Position numbers and translations under genes: made by a program. From Choristocarpus tenellus KU-1152 (taxonomy: Eukaryota; Phaeophyceae), in NCBI GenBank assembly GCA_964200185.2, contig CAXNAD020000338.1:1-21485 (forward strand): a stretch of DNA of 21,485 nucleotides, in the 5' to 3' direction. The notes beneath the pieces were generated by a model, which worked only from the letters and a program-made list of their open reading frames with translations, made no database searches and was not told the origin of the DNA. Position 1 is the first letter of the stretch; every line of letters starts with the position of its first letter. Below, in pieces: positions 8,509 to 19,644 of the stretch.

Positions 8509-10680
8509 TGGATTTCCGACATGTCGAAGCCATTGGTGATGTAAGTCGAGGGATCTACCCTCTTACCAACGAAACCAGAAGGGCCAAGGTGAGAGTTGCA
8601 CCAGCAATGTTTGTGCCTACTGGAGTTAGGGCGTCACCTTACACTACCTATCAAAGGGTGGAGAATGCTTGATATGGGAGCTGTGATGCATGCTCTCAAC
8701 AATACCAAGAAAGGACGAGTGCAAGGTGTCACCTACCAGATGTCAATTTTGTTTTCTAACCGATGATCAGCGGTATGTACACAGTTCTCGCTGGTTCATA
8801 GTCAGCACGACTATTTTGTATCATCTATTGATCATTCGATTGGTGCTGTTGTGTGATCCAACATTGGTCTGTGTTTATCCCCCCCACCACTTCATAGTCA
8901 ATCAATGCAATTAATTGCCAGTGCACACACGGGCTGGTTGGGCTGTGTCCTCGATTGATGTTGTTCAACCAATGACCTGTCTTTAATCGTTTGGTATTTC
9001 TGTATGGTCCTCACTGAATTTTTCTGCCCTCCAATAATGTGCAACCTCGCATGATGCTGTTGATACTATCTACTCTAAATCATAACTAATTGCTTATATT
9101 GCCATCCCCCTGTTATTCCTTGCATGAGTCACTCGCAGATTTCTCATGATCAGGATAGGGTGGGCTCGCCTCTCTCACAGAAAGATCAAGGGTGCTCCTC
9201 AGGTTTGAGCTCCGTATTACTACCAACCGGGAACAGAGCAGGCTCAAACACCTCCACAGAAGAACAACAGTGTAGTAGAGTCGACCATTCCTTTGTCATT
9301 GGACTCGTACTTTTCAGTGATAGAGCTGACTATGATGAAAGGGGAGAAGGGCCTCTGCCATCTACCAGCCATAGTGCTTAAGCGGCATTTGGAGGAGGAG
9401 AGGTTCAACTACTAGTTATTTTTCCATACTACTTGTACTTGTCTGAAGGAACCCGAAGTTCCTTGTACTCCATATTACATGCAACATCTTTTCTTCTACA
9501 TACTACTAATACTATGTTCCTATTACCACCCTCATTCGGACATGATATGGGAACGGTCCTGAAAAAGGTCTAGAAGAATTCAGTTTTCTCAACAAATAAA
9601 CATTTCTTTTTGTTCGAGACGATAAGTTGGGGGTGTTTCGTGGTTTGTTGTCAGTCGCTCCAGCACTAATTGTTCAGTCTGTGGGGAAGAAAAGGTGAGG
9701 CTTCGTGATATGTTGGCTCAGGTTTCTGAAGCCCTTGGTGAAGAGAGGGGCGTTATTGTTTGTCGGGCTGGCCTAGTGAAGAAGTAATATCCAAATGATT
9801 TCAACCTCCCGTTTGACCACATCTTTCTCTGGATGATGGTTGATCGGAAGGTTGTTGAAGTCCCGTTTTCACAAGTCTTGGCGTCGGATCTCTCCGTTTG
9901 TCGATCCTTTGCTACCTTGGATCACTCATTGTAAGCTGTTAAGCTCTTCTCGCTCTGTTCTAATCATAGCCATATGTCTCACGTGTTGTCTGTACCTTCA
10001 ACCTACACTTTGCTTACATAACCCCCACGCCAAAGACGAGTTGCGGAGAATTTTGTATGGATTCAAAGCCGGTGTATTATGCTATATTGGTCCTTCGATT
10101 GTCTGGTCTCCTATTAGTAGCAAAAGCTGTAGTTTTTCTTGCCTTGGATGTCAAGGTTACCTTTAGATGATCTGACGACAGTTTTTTTTCCCGTGTGACA
10201 AGATTTCCTTTTTCGGATAGTGATAGGTGTATTAATAGCAGGAGTACATATCATGCATTGAATTCCTCGGCCTGAAGCTTCTTGACCGTTGGCAGAGCCT
10301 TCTCAGATACCTAGTCCCCGCCTTTTCATGGGTCAACCTTTTAGCGGTTGGAGAACGGATGACTTCAGCAATCATGGTGATCTCCCCGCACGTATTTATC
10401 AGCGACGCGGTAATGGGAATGCCATTTTTACCCTAAAGTCGATAAGCCTATGGAACAGGTGTCGTTGGGTGCTTGGATATGAACTGGAGAACTATCACGG
10501 ATATAGAGGACCTCACTAATAGTGGTGTGGTTGTTGTAAAGCTTGGGGGGATGAATTAGGCGTGTAAGACATTGACACTTGTTAGGTTCGTGTTCACATG
10601 CAATGTCCTCATTATGTATTTGCCAATTGAGTATCATCTCGGGTTACTGCGGTCTAGACTCGGCCAGATCCTTACTATAT
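8509..10680 (+). pseudogene. Possible decayed coding region right of the second MITE, family unknown
   Basis: Directly after the second MITE-like element an open frame reads TLDFRHVEAIGDVSRGIYPL and continues to about 8660, ending in TGA. The neighbouring frame then opens from 8668 with MLDMGAVMHALNNTKKGRVQ and closes near 8767, which looks like a frameshift in an older frame. Further open pieces lie at 9124-9384, about 9660-9935 (VRLRDMLAQVSEALGEERGV, one internal TAA) and about 10460-10680 (NWRTITDIEDLTNSGVVVVK). I recognise no domain. The arrangement suggests degeneration, with the MITE inserted into it, but independent evidence is lacking. Confidence 0.25.
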
Positions 10681-10876
10681 ATTAGTAATACTTCACATCT
10701 TTCAAGGTAGTTTTCTTTTTCCCCTTCTTCCAACGAACCAATGCCAAGGTTGACTCGATTTTGAGACATGAATATAACAAGAAGATGATCTTATCCTCAC
10801 AATCAAGCCAATCAGATGTTTGAATCCTGATGCTTTCCCAACTCGCCTACGCGTTCCTTTTACTCTTGTCATTGGT

Positions 10877-10935
10877 CAGAAATTGCAAGGTACTAGAAGT
10901 AATAAATAGGAGCTACAGGCAATAAGTCAACAACC
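10877..10935 (+). promoter_or_regulatory. Possible MBF1 core promoter / 5' leader
   Basis: An ATTGG (inverted CCAAT) lies near 10877-10883 and an A/T-rich AATAAATA near 10900, 36-60 bp upstream of the MBF1 ATG. The base context before the ATG is CAACCATGC, with C at -1 and -2 and A at -3 absent. These are short motifs and only their position makes them interesting. Confidence 0.25.
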
Positions 10936-13900
10936 ATGCAGGACTGGAACACCGTGACTATTTCCAAGACCCGACCTACGCAGACACGGGGACAAAAAAA
11001 TGCCGCCACAGCAGCAGCAGCAAGAACGGTGAGTGGTCACCACCTCTTGCCCCTTCCTTCTGAAACATGTCTTGATTGAGGGAGTTTGGGGGGGAGGTGA
11101 CATGTTCTAAAGAGCAAGGTTGATACAGCACTAAAAAAAAAATAATCTATTGTATCTGGTGATTGGGATAGGTTTGTTTCAATATAAGATACCCTACCCT
11201 CTAAATATATATTTTTTAACGCTGGTGTGACTCCCCTTTGCATAGCATTTAAATTCTCTTGGAGCATTGCCCTGGGTAACTAAGGCGACTATTGCCGTCA
11301 CACTTCAATTTTAGTACTGGGGGTGGAAGTGAAGAGAGATGATCTTGAATTGTCAGCCTAAGTTCAAGGAGTCGTGTAACAGTAAGCTGGAATTGGTTTT
11401 ATTCCTTTCCTGTATCATTTTGTCATACCTTGCACATGCATGTACGTGTCCTCCTTCTGTGAGCTGATGCACCTGCACTATCTTGTCAGAGCATTTGAAT
11501 GTTGCTACCCAAAGCGTCTTTCATCATCCACCAGCTGGTTCGAGTTTCAATTTTCGGTCTAGGTGTGGAAGTGTACTGATTGGGTAAAGAAGTAACCCTA
11601 ACTCTATGTGCTGTACTAGAACAAGGTTAGGACCCTTGTTCCTCCTATGCTCAAATTTAGTGGTGGTTTCTGAAAGACATGGCATACAAGACTCCATTCA
11701 TTATTAGCATCAAATCACAAGACATACAGTAATGTTCCAGAAGGACTGTTAGTAATGATATTATTCTGATGCTATTGTTGCCCCATGTAGACCCAAAAAA
11801 GCTTATCACTTGTAACGCTTCAAGTGTGTCTATGCATTGAGAAGAGGATCTTTGTGGGGACAAAGAAAATTCTGTGGAGGGCTGTAGACATACTTGCTTT
11901 GTAAGGAAGGCAACATAGACGAAGTGATTGCCTGCTCCATTTTGTCTTATTCTCCCTTATACACCTCAAAGGCGTTAATGAATTCTATTTCGGTGGTTTT
12001 GACTCAGAGGGGAGGGGTTGATGTTGGGTAGTCATGCTCATGCTTACACTCACTCCTGGAAAAAAGCTAGAAAGAAGTTTGTCTTTGTATGATCAGAAGA
12101 CAGAATTTCCCATTTCCGCCCGTTAGACTAAAACCCTGAGCTTAAAAGAAAAGAGTGAAAAATCGTTGACATCTCTTATCTCTGCACACGAACATAAATA
12201 CATTCAGCCTCTACGGGAAGTTAATCCTTTGGCCTTGTTGGGACCAAATTGGAACTGTTCCAAAAGAAAACAAAGCATTGCCGGGGAAATTCTAGTAAAG
12301 TTCTCAATTGATGGTGACTTGAACATCTCTCAATGCTTCCGTGATTCTGCATTGCTTTCTTGGGCTGTGCATGTGCCCTACTGCACCACCCCTTCCTCTT
12401 GTCCATGTCATCGCTTAGTCCCCATGACTAGCTAGCATAGGCAAGTATTCAATGTGATATCATGCTTAATGTCAACCACCTGGCGCTAGTGTTGACGCAT
12501 ACATAGTATACATTTTTTGCAACAAATAAAATGCTATCTACACTCCCACTTTATGGTCGTATGTCTACTTCCTTGTCTGTATACCTGGGTTGTGATGGTG
12601 TGTGTTTGTTGTGCGTTGAATGTCACCTCATCTATCCATGATGCATGTTGTATCTGTGTTGCAGGGTGGACTTGAGACTGAACGAAGATTTGCTGCTGGT
12701 GAGAACAAGAGCTCTCACAGGGGGCACATGAACATGAAGAAGCTGGATGATGAGACTGAGGAGTTCCAACGTAAGAGGGCATTGCTATCTACCTCGCCTG
12801 GGGGGGTAATGAATGATTATGTCGGCAGGAATGCTTTTGTATGTTTGGTTTGAGTTTTTTTGTGTGTTTTCATAGGGAAGAAGCAAAATTGTTTTGTGAT
12901 TGTTTTCTTGTGCTTTCTTGTTTGTTGAGATATACCTATGACTACAATATTTCAGTAACTCTTTTTTATTGCTGAGTTGTACGGGGGAGTGGGGCGGTAT
13001 GAGGGTTTGTTGTGCTCACGGTGTGTTTGGGGTATGCATGTTGGAAGTAGGGGACTGGAAATTGAAATTGATTTAAAGAGAATGTTGGAGCAGTGAGGTG
13101 TTTATTTTTTGGGCTGTTGAACCTTCCTAAAATGGTAAAAATGGTGTTAATGTCCATACGTTTTCATGTGTCTGTGAAGTGTTTAAAGGGAATCTAAATG
13201 TGGTACAATGAGCAGAGTTCACTACTGTGGTTGTGTATTCACCCTAACAAAGTTTTTAATGTAGGCATAATGTTGAAGTAAGGACAAGCACACGAATCAA
13301 AACAAAGCCTTCAAGGCTCCATGTGAAATAATAATGATAATTTAAAAGGCAATCACACCGTGGTAACAAAATTTAACCCTAGGAAGCAAACAGAATGGAT
13401 GCAGTGATGTTGAGATTTTTTGGGATAAGAGGTGAAAAGTGTCTTCGTTAAGTTAATGGCCTCTCTTGTGGTAATGGTGTTGATATATGGACTTGCTCAT
13501 TCCCCCTGTTCCATCTTCTAGATGTGTTCCACACAGCCCTCTCACTGATATGTCTCACAAGGTCAAATTATACCCCAAGCTCTTGACGAGCTACAATATA
13601 AACCTCTGCTAATTGGAAGTGATTCATTGCTTAGTAGATGAATTGAGCAATGGGGCTGACAGTATTGATTGCTGTGTTTTTGTGTGTGTGTGTGTATGTG
13701 TGTATGTGTGTGTGTGTGTGTTTTTTTTTTTTTCTTAAATTACATAGACGCACGTGTTGACCGGAGTCTTGCGCAGGCGATTCAACAAGCACGCCTTGGG
13801 AAGAAGATGACTCAGAAACAGCTTGCCACGGTAAGGAGTAAAAAATATAATATCTATATCTATATCTATCTATTGGTTTAATGTACGATCTACATTCATA

Positions 13901-15204
13901 GGAATAACCTGTTTTTATTGTTGGTGTTGTTCGTGTCTCTGATTTATGCCTGAAATATTTAAAATGATTAAATTCAGTGTCTCAAGTTTTTTGGCTGAGA
14001 GTAGATTATTCTATTATTTTGCGTGTGAGTAACCAGTCCCTGACCAAGTATGTGTGGGAATGATTACAATGCGATTCGTGTTGTCTTTGACTTGATCCTC
14101 GATGCATTCAGTGCGTTATGGTCTTGATGTATAAAGGCTCTGGTGATTTGAGTGAAAGGAGGGGGTTGCGCCAAGGAGGATTTGTCACATGAGTCATTGT
14201 GGTACAGGACAATTAACTTATTTGCAAATCTTTTACCTTCAGAAATGTCTTCATCACTTAAATAATATAACTTACAGGAATTGCATGCAATTTCCCTATT
14301 TTCTTTTATTCCTGAGCACAGCAACAAAATGGTGAGGGCAGGGGGGGGGGGGGGGGGGGGGGTTGTGGATGGGGGTTTGGTGTTTTTTGTTGGTGGGAAA
14401 AAAAAAAATTTTGTTTTTTTNNNNNNNNNGGGGGGGGGGGGGGGGGGGGGGGGGGGGATGTTCAAGATGGTTATGGATAGTTTCTGTTGAGGGAAAAACG
14501 AAAATGTGTTCTCTTGTTTGTACTGATGAGATTGAAATTTGCTAAATGTTTGCTAGCAAAGATTCTGATAGGATTGAAGAGGCTTTGGTGGATAGCAAGA
14601 ACAAGAGCAGGTCTATAGACACTGCTTTTTTTCGTTGTACATAGTGAAACTGTGTAGTACATAAAAGTTTGCCTGATCACTCTCTTTCCATGTGCAACCT
14701 GTCATAGCAGTAGTACTGGTGTCAAGGATGTTGCGTCGAGGTCACATGGACACGGGAACATCTAAGGTTGTTCAAATATTCAAGGCTCAAGAAGGTTTCA
14801 GAATGAAGTGGATCCTGCTACCTCAAATGCAACACATGAAGAATGATTGATGAGCATTTATTCTTTGTCCTGAGTGGTGTCTCTCTGAATCAGATGAAGT
14901 AACTCTTAAGGACATTATTTCCATAATAGTGAGTACACCTGTGTACTCCCTTTGTTGACTTAGTCCACCCCCCCCTGCTGAATAAAGAAGACAATATTTT
15001 GTTTGTTGTGTGCTACATGCCATGACAAACAACTCTCTCTGTGTCCCTCTTTGTTTCACATTGACACAGATGATAAATGAGAAACCTCAGGTTGTGGGGG
15101 AATATGAGAGTGGAAAGGCTATTCCTAACCCTCAGCTGATCAGCAAGCTTGAGAGGGCGCTTGGTGTACGCCTCCCCAGGCCCAACAAGAAGAACAAGAA
15201 ATAG
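10936..15204 (+). CDS. MBF1: Multiprotein bridging factor 1 (MBF1/EDF1) homologue, four exons
   Basis: Exons are 10936-11028, 12665-12770, 13748-13830 and 15070-15204. Every intron is GT-AG (1636, 977 and 1239 nt) and phases agree, giving 138 aa with stop TAG at 15202-15204. The protein starts [14 protein letters not shown], like the conserved N-terminal MBF1 domain. An Ala-rich stretch follows, then KLDDETEEF near residues 57-65. The Cro/C1-type helix-turn-helix spans about residues 70-130, with [30 protein letters not shown] and [12 protein letters not shown], then a Lys/Asn-rich tail. MBF1 is a small conserved transcriptional coactivator that bridges TBP and bZIP-type activators; homologues also act at stalled ribosomes. 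Length is normal for the family (about 140-150 aa). Residue 95 is Met where many homologues have Lys (ATKINEKP); it is the first codon of exon 4, immediately after a CAG acceptor. The gene is convergent with the unknown minus-strand gene. Confidence 0.95.
13681..13733 (+). repeat. (TG)n plus T-run at the MBF1 exon 3 acceptor
   Basis: About 20 TG units with TATG interruptions (13681-13720) followed by 13 Ts, then TACATAG and exon 3 at 13748. The T-run is the polypyrimidine tract of MBF1 intron 2. Confidence 0.9.
14341..14457. repeat. G-homopolymers flanking a 9-N assembly gap
   Basis: G22 at 14341-14362 and G28 at 14430-14457, with Ns at 14421-14429 and A- and T-rich runs between. In MBF1 intron 3. 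The length of this region should not be trusted. Confidence 0.8.
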
Positions 15205-15582
15205 ATACACTAAGATTAAGGATTTGACCTTGTAGGCTACTTTAGGGCTATGAAAAGTCTGACTTCGCCAATTGTGACTACCACCTGGGACTGATACACT
15301 ATGATATATACTGATATGGGCATGAGCTGTGACTGAATGCTCTAGACTCTTGAAGTTGTGTTGAGGCATAGGTCAGGCAGGATTCATGCAAGCATTTTTT
15401 GCTCTCTTTCTTCACTGGGGGTGGTGTGAGTAAAGGGCGTGTGTGTGTGTTTTGAAGGAGATAGGGGGTACCAAGACTACAGATTGCATGATGACCTTGG
15501 TGGTAGAGTTGGTGAAGTGTATGTTGGTATGCTTGGGTGATGGTGTTGTAGGTTGTGCAGAAAGAGAGCCAATGATGGTGTG
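15205..15582. other. Convergent spacer between MBF1 and the unknown gene
   Basis: The 378 bp between the MBF1 stop and the TGA of the minus-strand gene must hold both 3' untranslated regions. I see no canonical AATAAA in either orientation. The stretch is open in several frames on the minus strand but has no recognised protein. Confidence 0.5.
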
Positions 15583-18500
15583 TCAACTATTGTTGTGGTG
15601 CAGGGCATGGTGTATGAACTGTTTTTTTCCTGTTGGTTGTAACTTTTGCCCTCTGTCCCAGAGCAGAAATACATCAATCTCCGGATGAGGTGCTACTGTC
15701 AAATATTGTGTGAGGAGAGGTTGATGGAAACTATTGCAAAAATAGTACAAATACAGGTTAGGGGTAAGAGGAAAATACAAATAAGTCACAAAAGTGTCAT
15801 GGTGCACTTTTTGTGACAAATTTTGTGACAGTTGGAAGGTGTGTACTCAAACCTGGTCAGTAGGGGTTTGGGGGTGGGGCCCACTATAAATAGATAAGGG
15901 CTGTTCGTCAGCCTGAGGTACTTGGTTCAATTCACTCTCCCTTCCATGATAGGGACAAGGCAACATGCTTGACGATGTGTTTTATGTTTTTTGGTTACGT
16001 GGTTGCAGCTTGAGGAGTTTGAATCAAGATAATAACACTCATTTCTTTTAAGGGGGGTGCAGCACTGGGAGGGAACCTGGCTCAACCTTGCTGCATGGCG
16101 GAGACTTGAGCCAAACACGGTCTGACTTGATCTTGTCAGGGATGTGTATATTTCTTTAGTTGTGTATTGGCTGATAAAAGTTGTAAGGGTTTTCACCTCG
16201 TTAAGTATTGAGTAAACAAGAAAAAGAGCTAGTAGAAAACCTTGATTTGAATCTTACGGGAAACATTACCTCTCCCTCAAATCAAATTAGTGACAAAACA
16301 ATGAAAAATGCAAGGGCATGGGTAGCACCATTTCCCCTGGCCCCACCCCCAAAAAGTCGTACATACTATTCACGTCCATAGTTTTGCAGGGTGGAGTGGT
16401 TGGAATAATGAGCAGACACTGCAATTTGGGATTACGTGGAAGGGAATTTTGGCCTTTTGTGTGTGGTTTCTAGATGTGCAATTATGGGGAGCCCCAAATA
16501 AGATCGATCGAAGTAACTAGGTGGGGGTAGACAGCTGGTATATTTGCCATGCCCACAATCATGTGACTATGTATACGCACTTCCAGATGTGTTAGCAGGA
16601 GACTTTTTGTGTGCACTGTAGTATGTCCACGTGTCCCTAACTGTTTCAGGACATGAGTAGGCGTGTGCAAGAGCTGTCCTCAAGACTTACCGAAACACAT
16701 GTGAGAACCGCAGGCTTGTAAGTATACAGCAGTTTCAAGTATTACAGCTTTCCGCTATAAGGGCGTGCAAGAACACACCATGATTGAAGGGCATCATGAT
16801 TGAGGTAAGGTACGGGTCCCTCCCAAAATGAAGGGTGGTTGTCCAGATTTGTTGAACTCTTGGAGATTTATGGGACCTGGTGAGAGGTAATGTTAGTAAA
16901 TTGCTACTCCAATACTACCCCACTCTCTGTTATAATGTGGACTGAGGGTGGTTCAGGATACTGTTCCTACTCTTGATCAGGAGTGTCCTCATTTGATTAC
17001 CACTATAATTGGATCGCTGGAGAGTATCACTTAAACAAAGGACACCATTAAAAAAAAAGAAGATAAATATGGTCTACTAGAAAAAAGATCAAATGCTTGT
17101 AGCAACAATCAGAGGAAGGTGAGGTACTCACCCAACTTTCTACTCACTCCATGAAGTGAACCAAAACATATACGGCATTGAGATAACACCCTCTAAATAA
17201 TGACCCTCTCTACCCCAAAAGGGGAAAAGATCTGACAATCTTCGAATGGATATACGTAAAACACACTAAGAGGGCGAAACATCTTACAGTCTTCAAATGA
17301 GTGTGTGCAAAACACAGCAAGACCCCTCTACATGAGACAAAAAAACAACTATGCAGCTATATGGAGACGCGCATGCAGTTAAAAAAAACGGTGCAAACTG
17401 TTGACCCCTCCTTGACGGTTTGGAGCATGTACGCACACCATGCTCTTCAGTTATCCCTGTAGTACTCAATGAAGCTTGACCCTGATGATGTGCTAACAAA
17501 ATTGGATTTGGCGTAAGGTATATATTCCATTCTTACCTGGTCTATCCCCTGGATCCTCCACATCCAATCTATGAGGGGCGTTATTTCTGTAGTGACTTGG
17601 GAACCTCTACCCCTAGCACGCTGTCACTGAGAAGAGAGCAAGGAGTAACTATGGTAACTTTAAACAAAAGTTTTAAATCAACTCCAACAAGAAAAAATGC
17701 TAATGACGACATGTACAATATTTCTCATTTGCCTCACTAGAAATAGATCTCAACTAATAACGCAAAAGTCTTTCCGACCCTCACCTACAAACCAAGTACC
17801 TGAAAATTACTCCTGAGCAGAACTGAAGACAAGCAACAAGGAAAGACAATGTTAACTACATCCTGTTTCAGTCCAAAAAAGATGCTTCAATAGCAGCACA
17901 CTGGATTTCACTACCACAGACAATACATCCCATAGCGTACAGGTCATCTACAGTGTAGACAAGATACCAGTCCAAGTCCAACCGTCTGGTGGACCAGTCA
18001 TTGGAAGGGGTGGGAAAGCCAACACTGCGGACACCAGACACTACTTGGACTTCATCTGAACAAATGTATCACTAGCCAGACAATCACAGGGGTCGACAAC
18101 TACTCCACTAGAACCTGAGGGTGACAAAATAATGTAGGGGAATCATCAGGTACCTTATCTTGTCAAACACCTGAAACAAGGAAAGTGTGGTAAAGTTGAA
18201 CAGGCTATTGTGACCATGGGAGAGATAACTGGATCAGAACACACCCAGCCACCCCATCCTACTATCTCAGCCAGGAGCATTTTTGCTTGCATTATATCAA
18301 CAGGAACAGCCTCAAGTCAGCACAAGTCTCACTTGACTGCCGTTTAGGAATAGGTGGGCGGCAAGCCCCCTACCCTTACCTCCATCCACAATTCCATCCA
18401 TCATAAATATAATCAGATCTTTTTGTTAATCAATTAACAGCCATACAGAGAAACTTCAGCAACCAGGCAACTAGATGCCGTATCTTTCATCTGGAATGAC

Positions 18501-19644
18501 AGTTCAAAGTCAATCTCACTATTGTGGGTGCTTCTATGCATCCCTCTCGAGACCTGCAACACTTGTGGTACTATGGATTGAGCATATTCATCATTACTGG
18601 TGTAATACAGGTTGCCCACTCCTCCAACCCCTCCTTAGTAAGGTGGAGAAAGTCATTGTCCAGGAACACTTTACTGAGGAACCGAGATGCCTCTCCACTA
18701 TCCCCAACCTCAGTCTCCACAAACCTGCTCAGGATGAGCAAAGGAGTCACCAACATTGTAAGGGTCAAAGGGACTACTAAACAAATCCATTCTATCAGGT
18801 CAATGTGGCGTTTAGGTCACTCACTCTACAAGAGTGAACAAACATTATTGTACCACAGCCCTTACCCCTTGGACGGCAGGTGAGAGAGAGAGAGAGAGAG
18901 CAGTAGGTGAGGGCCTTTTCAGCTATCATATACATGATAACTACAAAAGACATATGTCACAGATGGAACAGAGTTGCTTGGCTTGAGTGCTGAAGGGGGA
19001 AAGGATAGGTACAGGTAGAGGGCTACATGGCATTACAGCTGGACACATGTGGTAATTGTACAGTACAAACCAGGGTTCAAACTGTGTCATTCTGTGCAAG
19101 AGGCCCACTAGAAAATTAGTCTAAGTGATGTGGTGCTTCCATAAAATAGGAGGTCAGTGAGACAGTGTGGCGCAATCAATAAATGAGACAGCATAAGGCA
19201 AGGATGTTGCATTACACTCGAGAGACTTGCAACAAACACCATCATCCATTGTTATTAGGGTTAGGGTTAGCTGCCACGCTGCCAACCCAAGTAGCCTAAC
19301 TCTGTGAATTCCAGTGGGGTGGTAATTTTTCGGGATGGGGTTACAGCAGGAAGGAGGAGCAACAGACCCAGCTTTCCAGCTCTCTTTGCCTGACGCATGT
19401 GTTTGATACTATAATAATACATGTCATGTCCACTGGATCTGGACACAAATAGCATTTTTGTGCTGCAGAGCTCAGACACACAAACTCGACTCCAATGAAA
19501 ACGCACCAGAATTTCAATACCAAACCCACCCTTCCCTCTCACAGCATCCCTTCTGCATACGCAACACACACACCTCTGTCCACAGTCCAAAAAGTGAACA
19601 TTGGGACCACTCTTCTCCGCCAGCTCATAGATGAGTACATTTGT
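15583..19644 (-). CDS. Spliced gene of unknown function, 3' part (nine exons)
   Basis: Exons on the minus strand: 19644-19574, 18724-18598, 18170-18154 (17 nt), 18024-17952, 17620-17537, 16754-16691, 16418-16367, 16170-16087 and 15730-15583. They join in one frame with no internal stop: 720 nt, 239 aa plus TGA at 15585-15583. All eight introns are GT-AG (129-849 nt); donors include GTAAGA, GTAAGT and GTATGT. Recognisable stretches in order are TNVLIYELAEKSGPNVHFLD, ETEVGDSGEASRFLSKVFL, LHLTKEGLEEWATCITP, RRLDLDWYLVYT, EITPLIDWMWRIQGIDQ, RKAVILETAVYLQACGSHM, YTTKEIYTSLTRSSQTVFG, LLTQYLTVAPHPEIDVFLLW and a His-rich end. I do not recognise the family. The helical, Leu/Trp-rich texture could suit a HEAT-like scaffold, but that is a guess. 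The 5' end is unresolved: the first listed exon is entered in phase 0 and has no obvious initiator. Short exons with modest introns match the other two genes here. The 17-nt exon is the weakest member of the chain. Confidence 0.62.
17224..17323. repeat. Diverged ~52-bp tandem duplication
   Basis: 17224-17272 and 17276-17323 align: shared order is GAAA, ATCT-ACA-TCTTC, AATG, then AAAACACA-CAAGA-like blocks. Several substitutions separate the copies. Intronic in the unknown minus-strand gene. Confidence 0.7.
18882..18900. repeat. (GA)n microsatellite
   Basis: Nine GA units; on the minus strand a CT-rich tract about 160 nt upstream of the exon starting at 18724. Confidence 0.85.

Larger units (their letters stand above)
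5502..10935. other. Intergenic interval with decayed coding-like stretches and MITE-like elements
   Basis: No intact gene is recognised over 5.4 kb. On the plus strand, open stretches of 35-90 codons follow one another in changing frames: 5679-5861, 6054-6164, about 6250-6498, 6644-7264 (three internal stops), about 7860-8190, 8509-8660 followed by 8668-8767, 9124-9384, about 9660-9935, and about 10460-10680. Some have protein-like texture, for example LRNGNLTLSEPAKLVRLLL near 6310-6370 and VAPAMFVPTGVRASPYTTYQ near 8600-8655. Stops and frame shifts separate them. Two MITE-like elements lie inside. It could be one old element or several; random open frames could also produce part of this picture. 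Confidence 0.4.

Noticed and set aside
10810-10910. Helicase- or RNA polymerase-like fragment upstream of MBF1 (NPDAFPTRLRVPFTLVIGQK)
   Set aside because: Resemblance is a handful of residues in a short open frame overlapping the MBF1 upstream region. No Walker motifs or other blocks nearby.
12166-12435. 89-codon open frame in MBF1 intron 1 as a nested gene
   Set aside because: No recognisable motif and no splice or promoter support; consistent with chance in a 1.6-kb intron.
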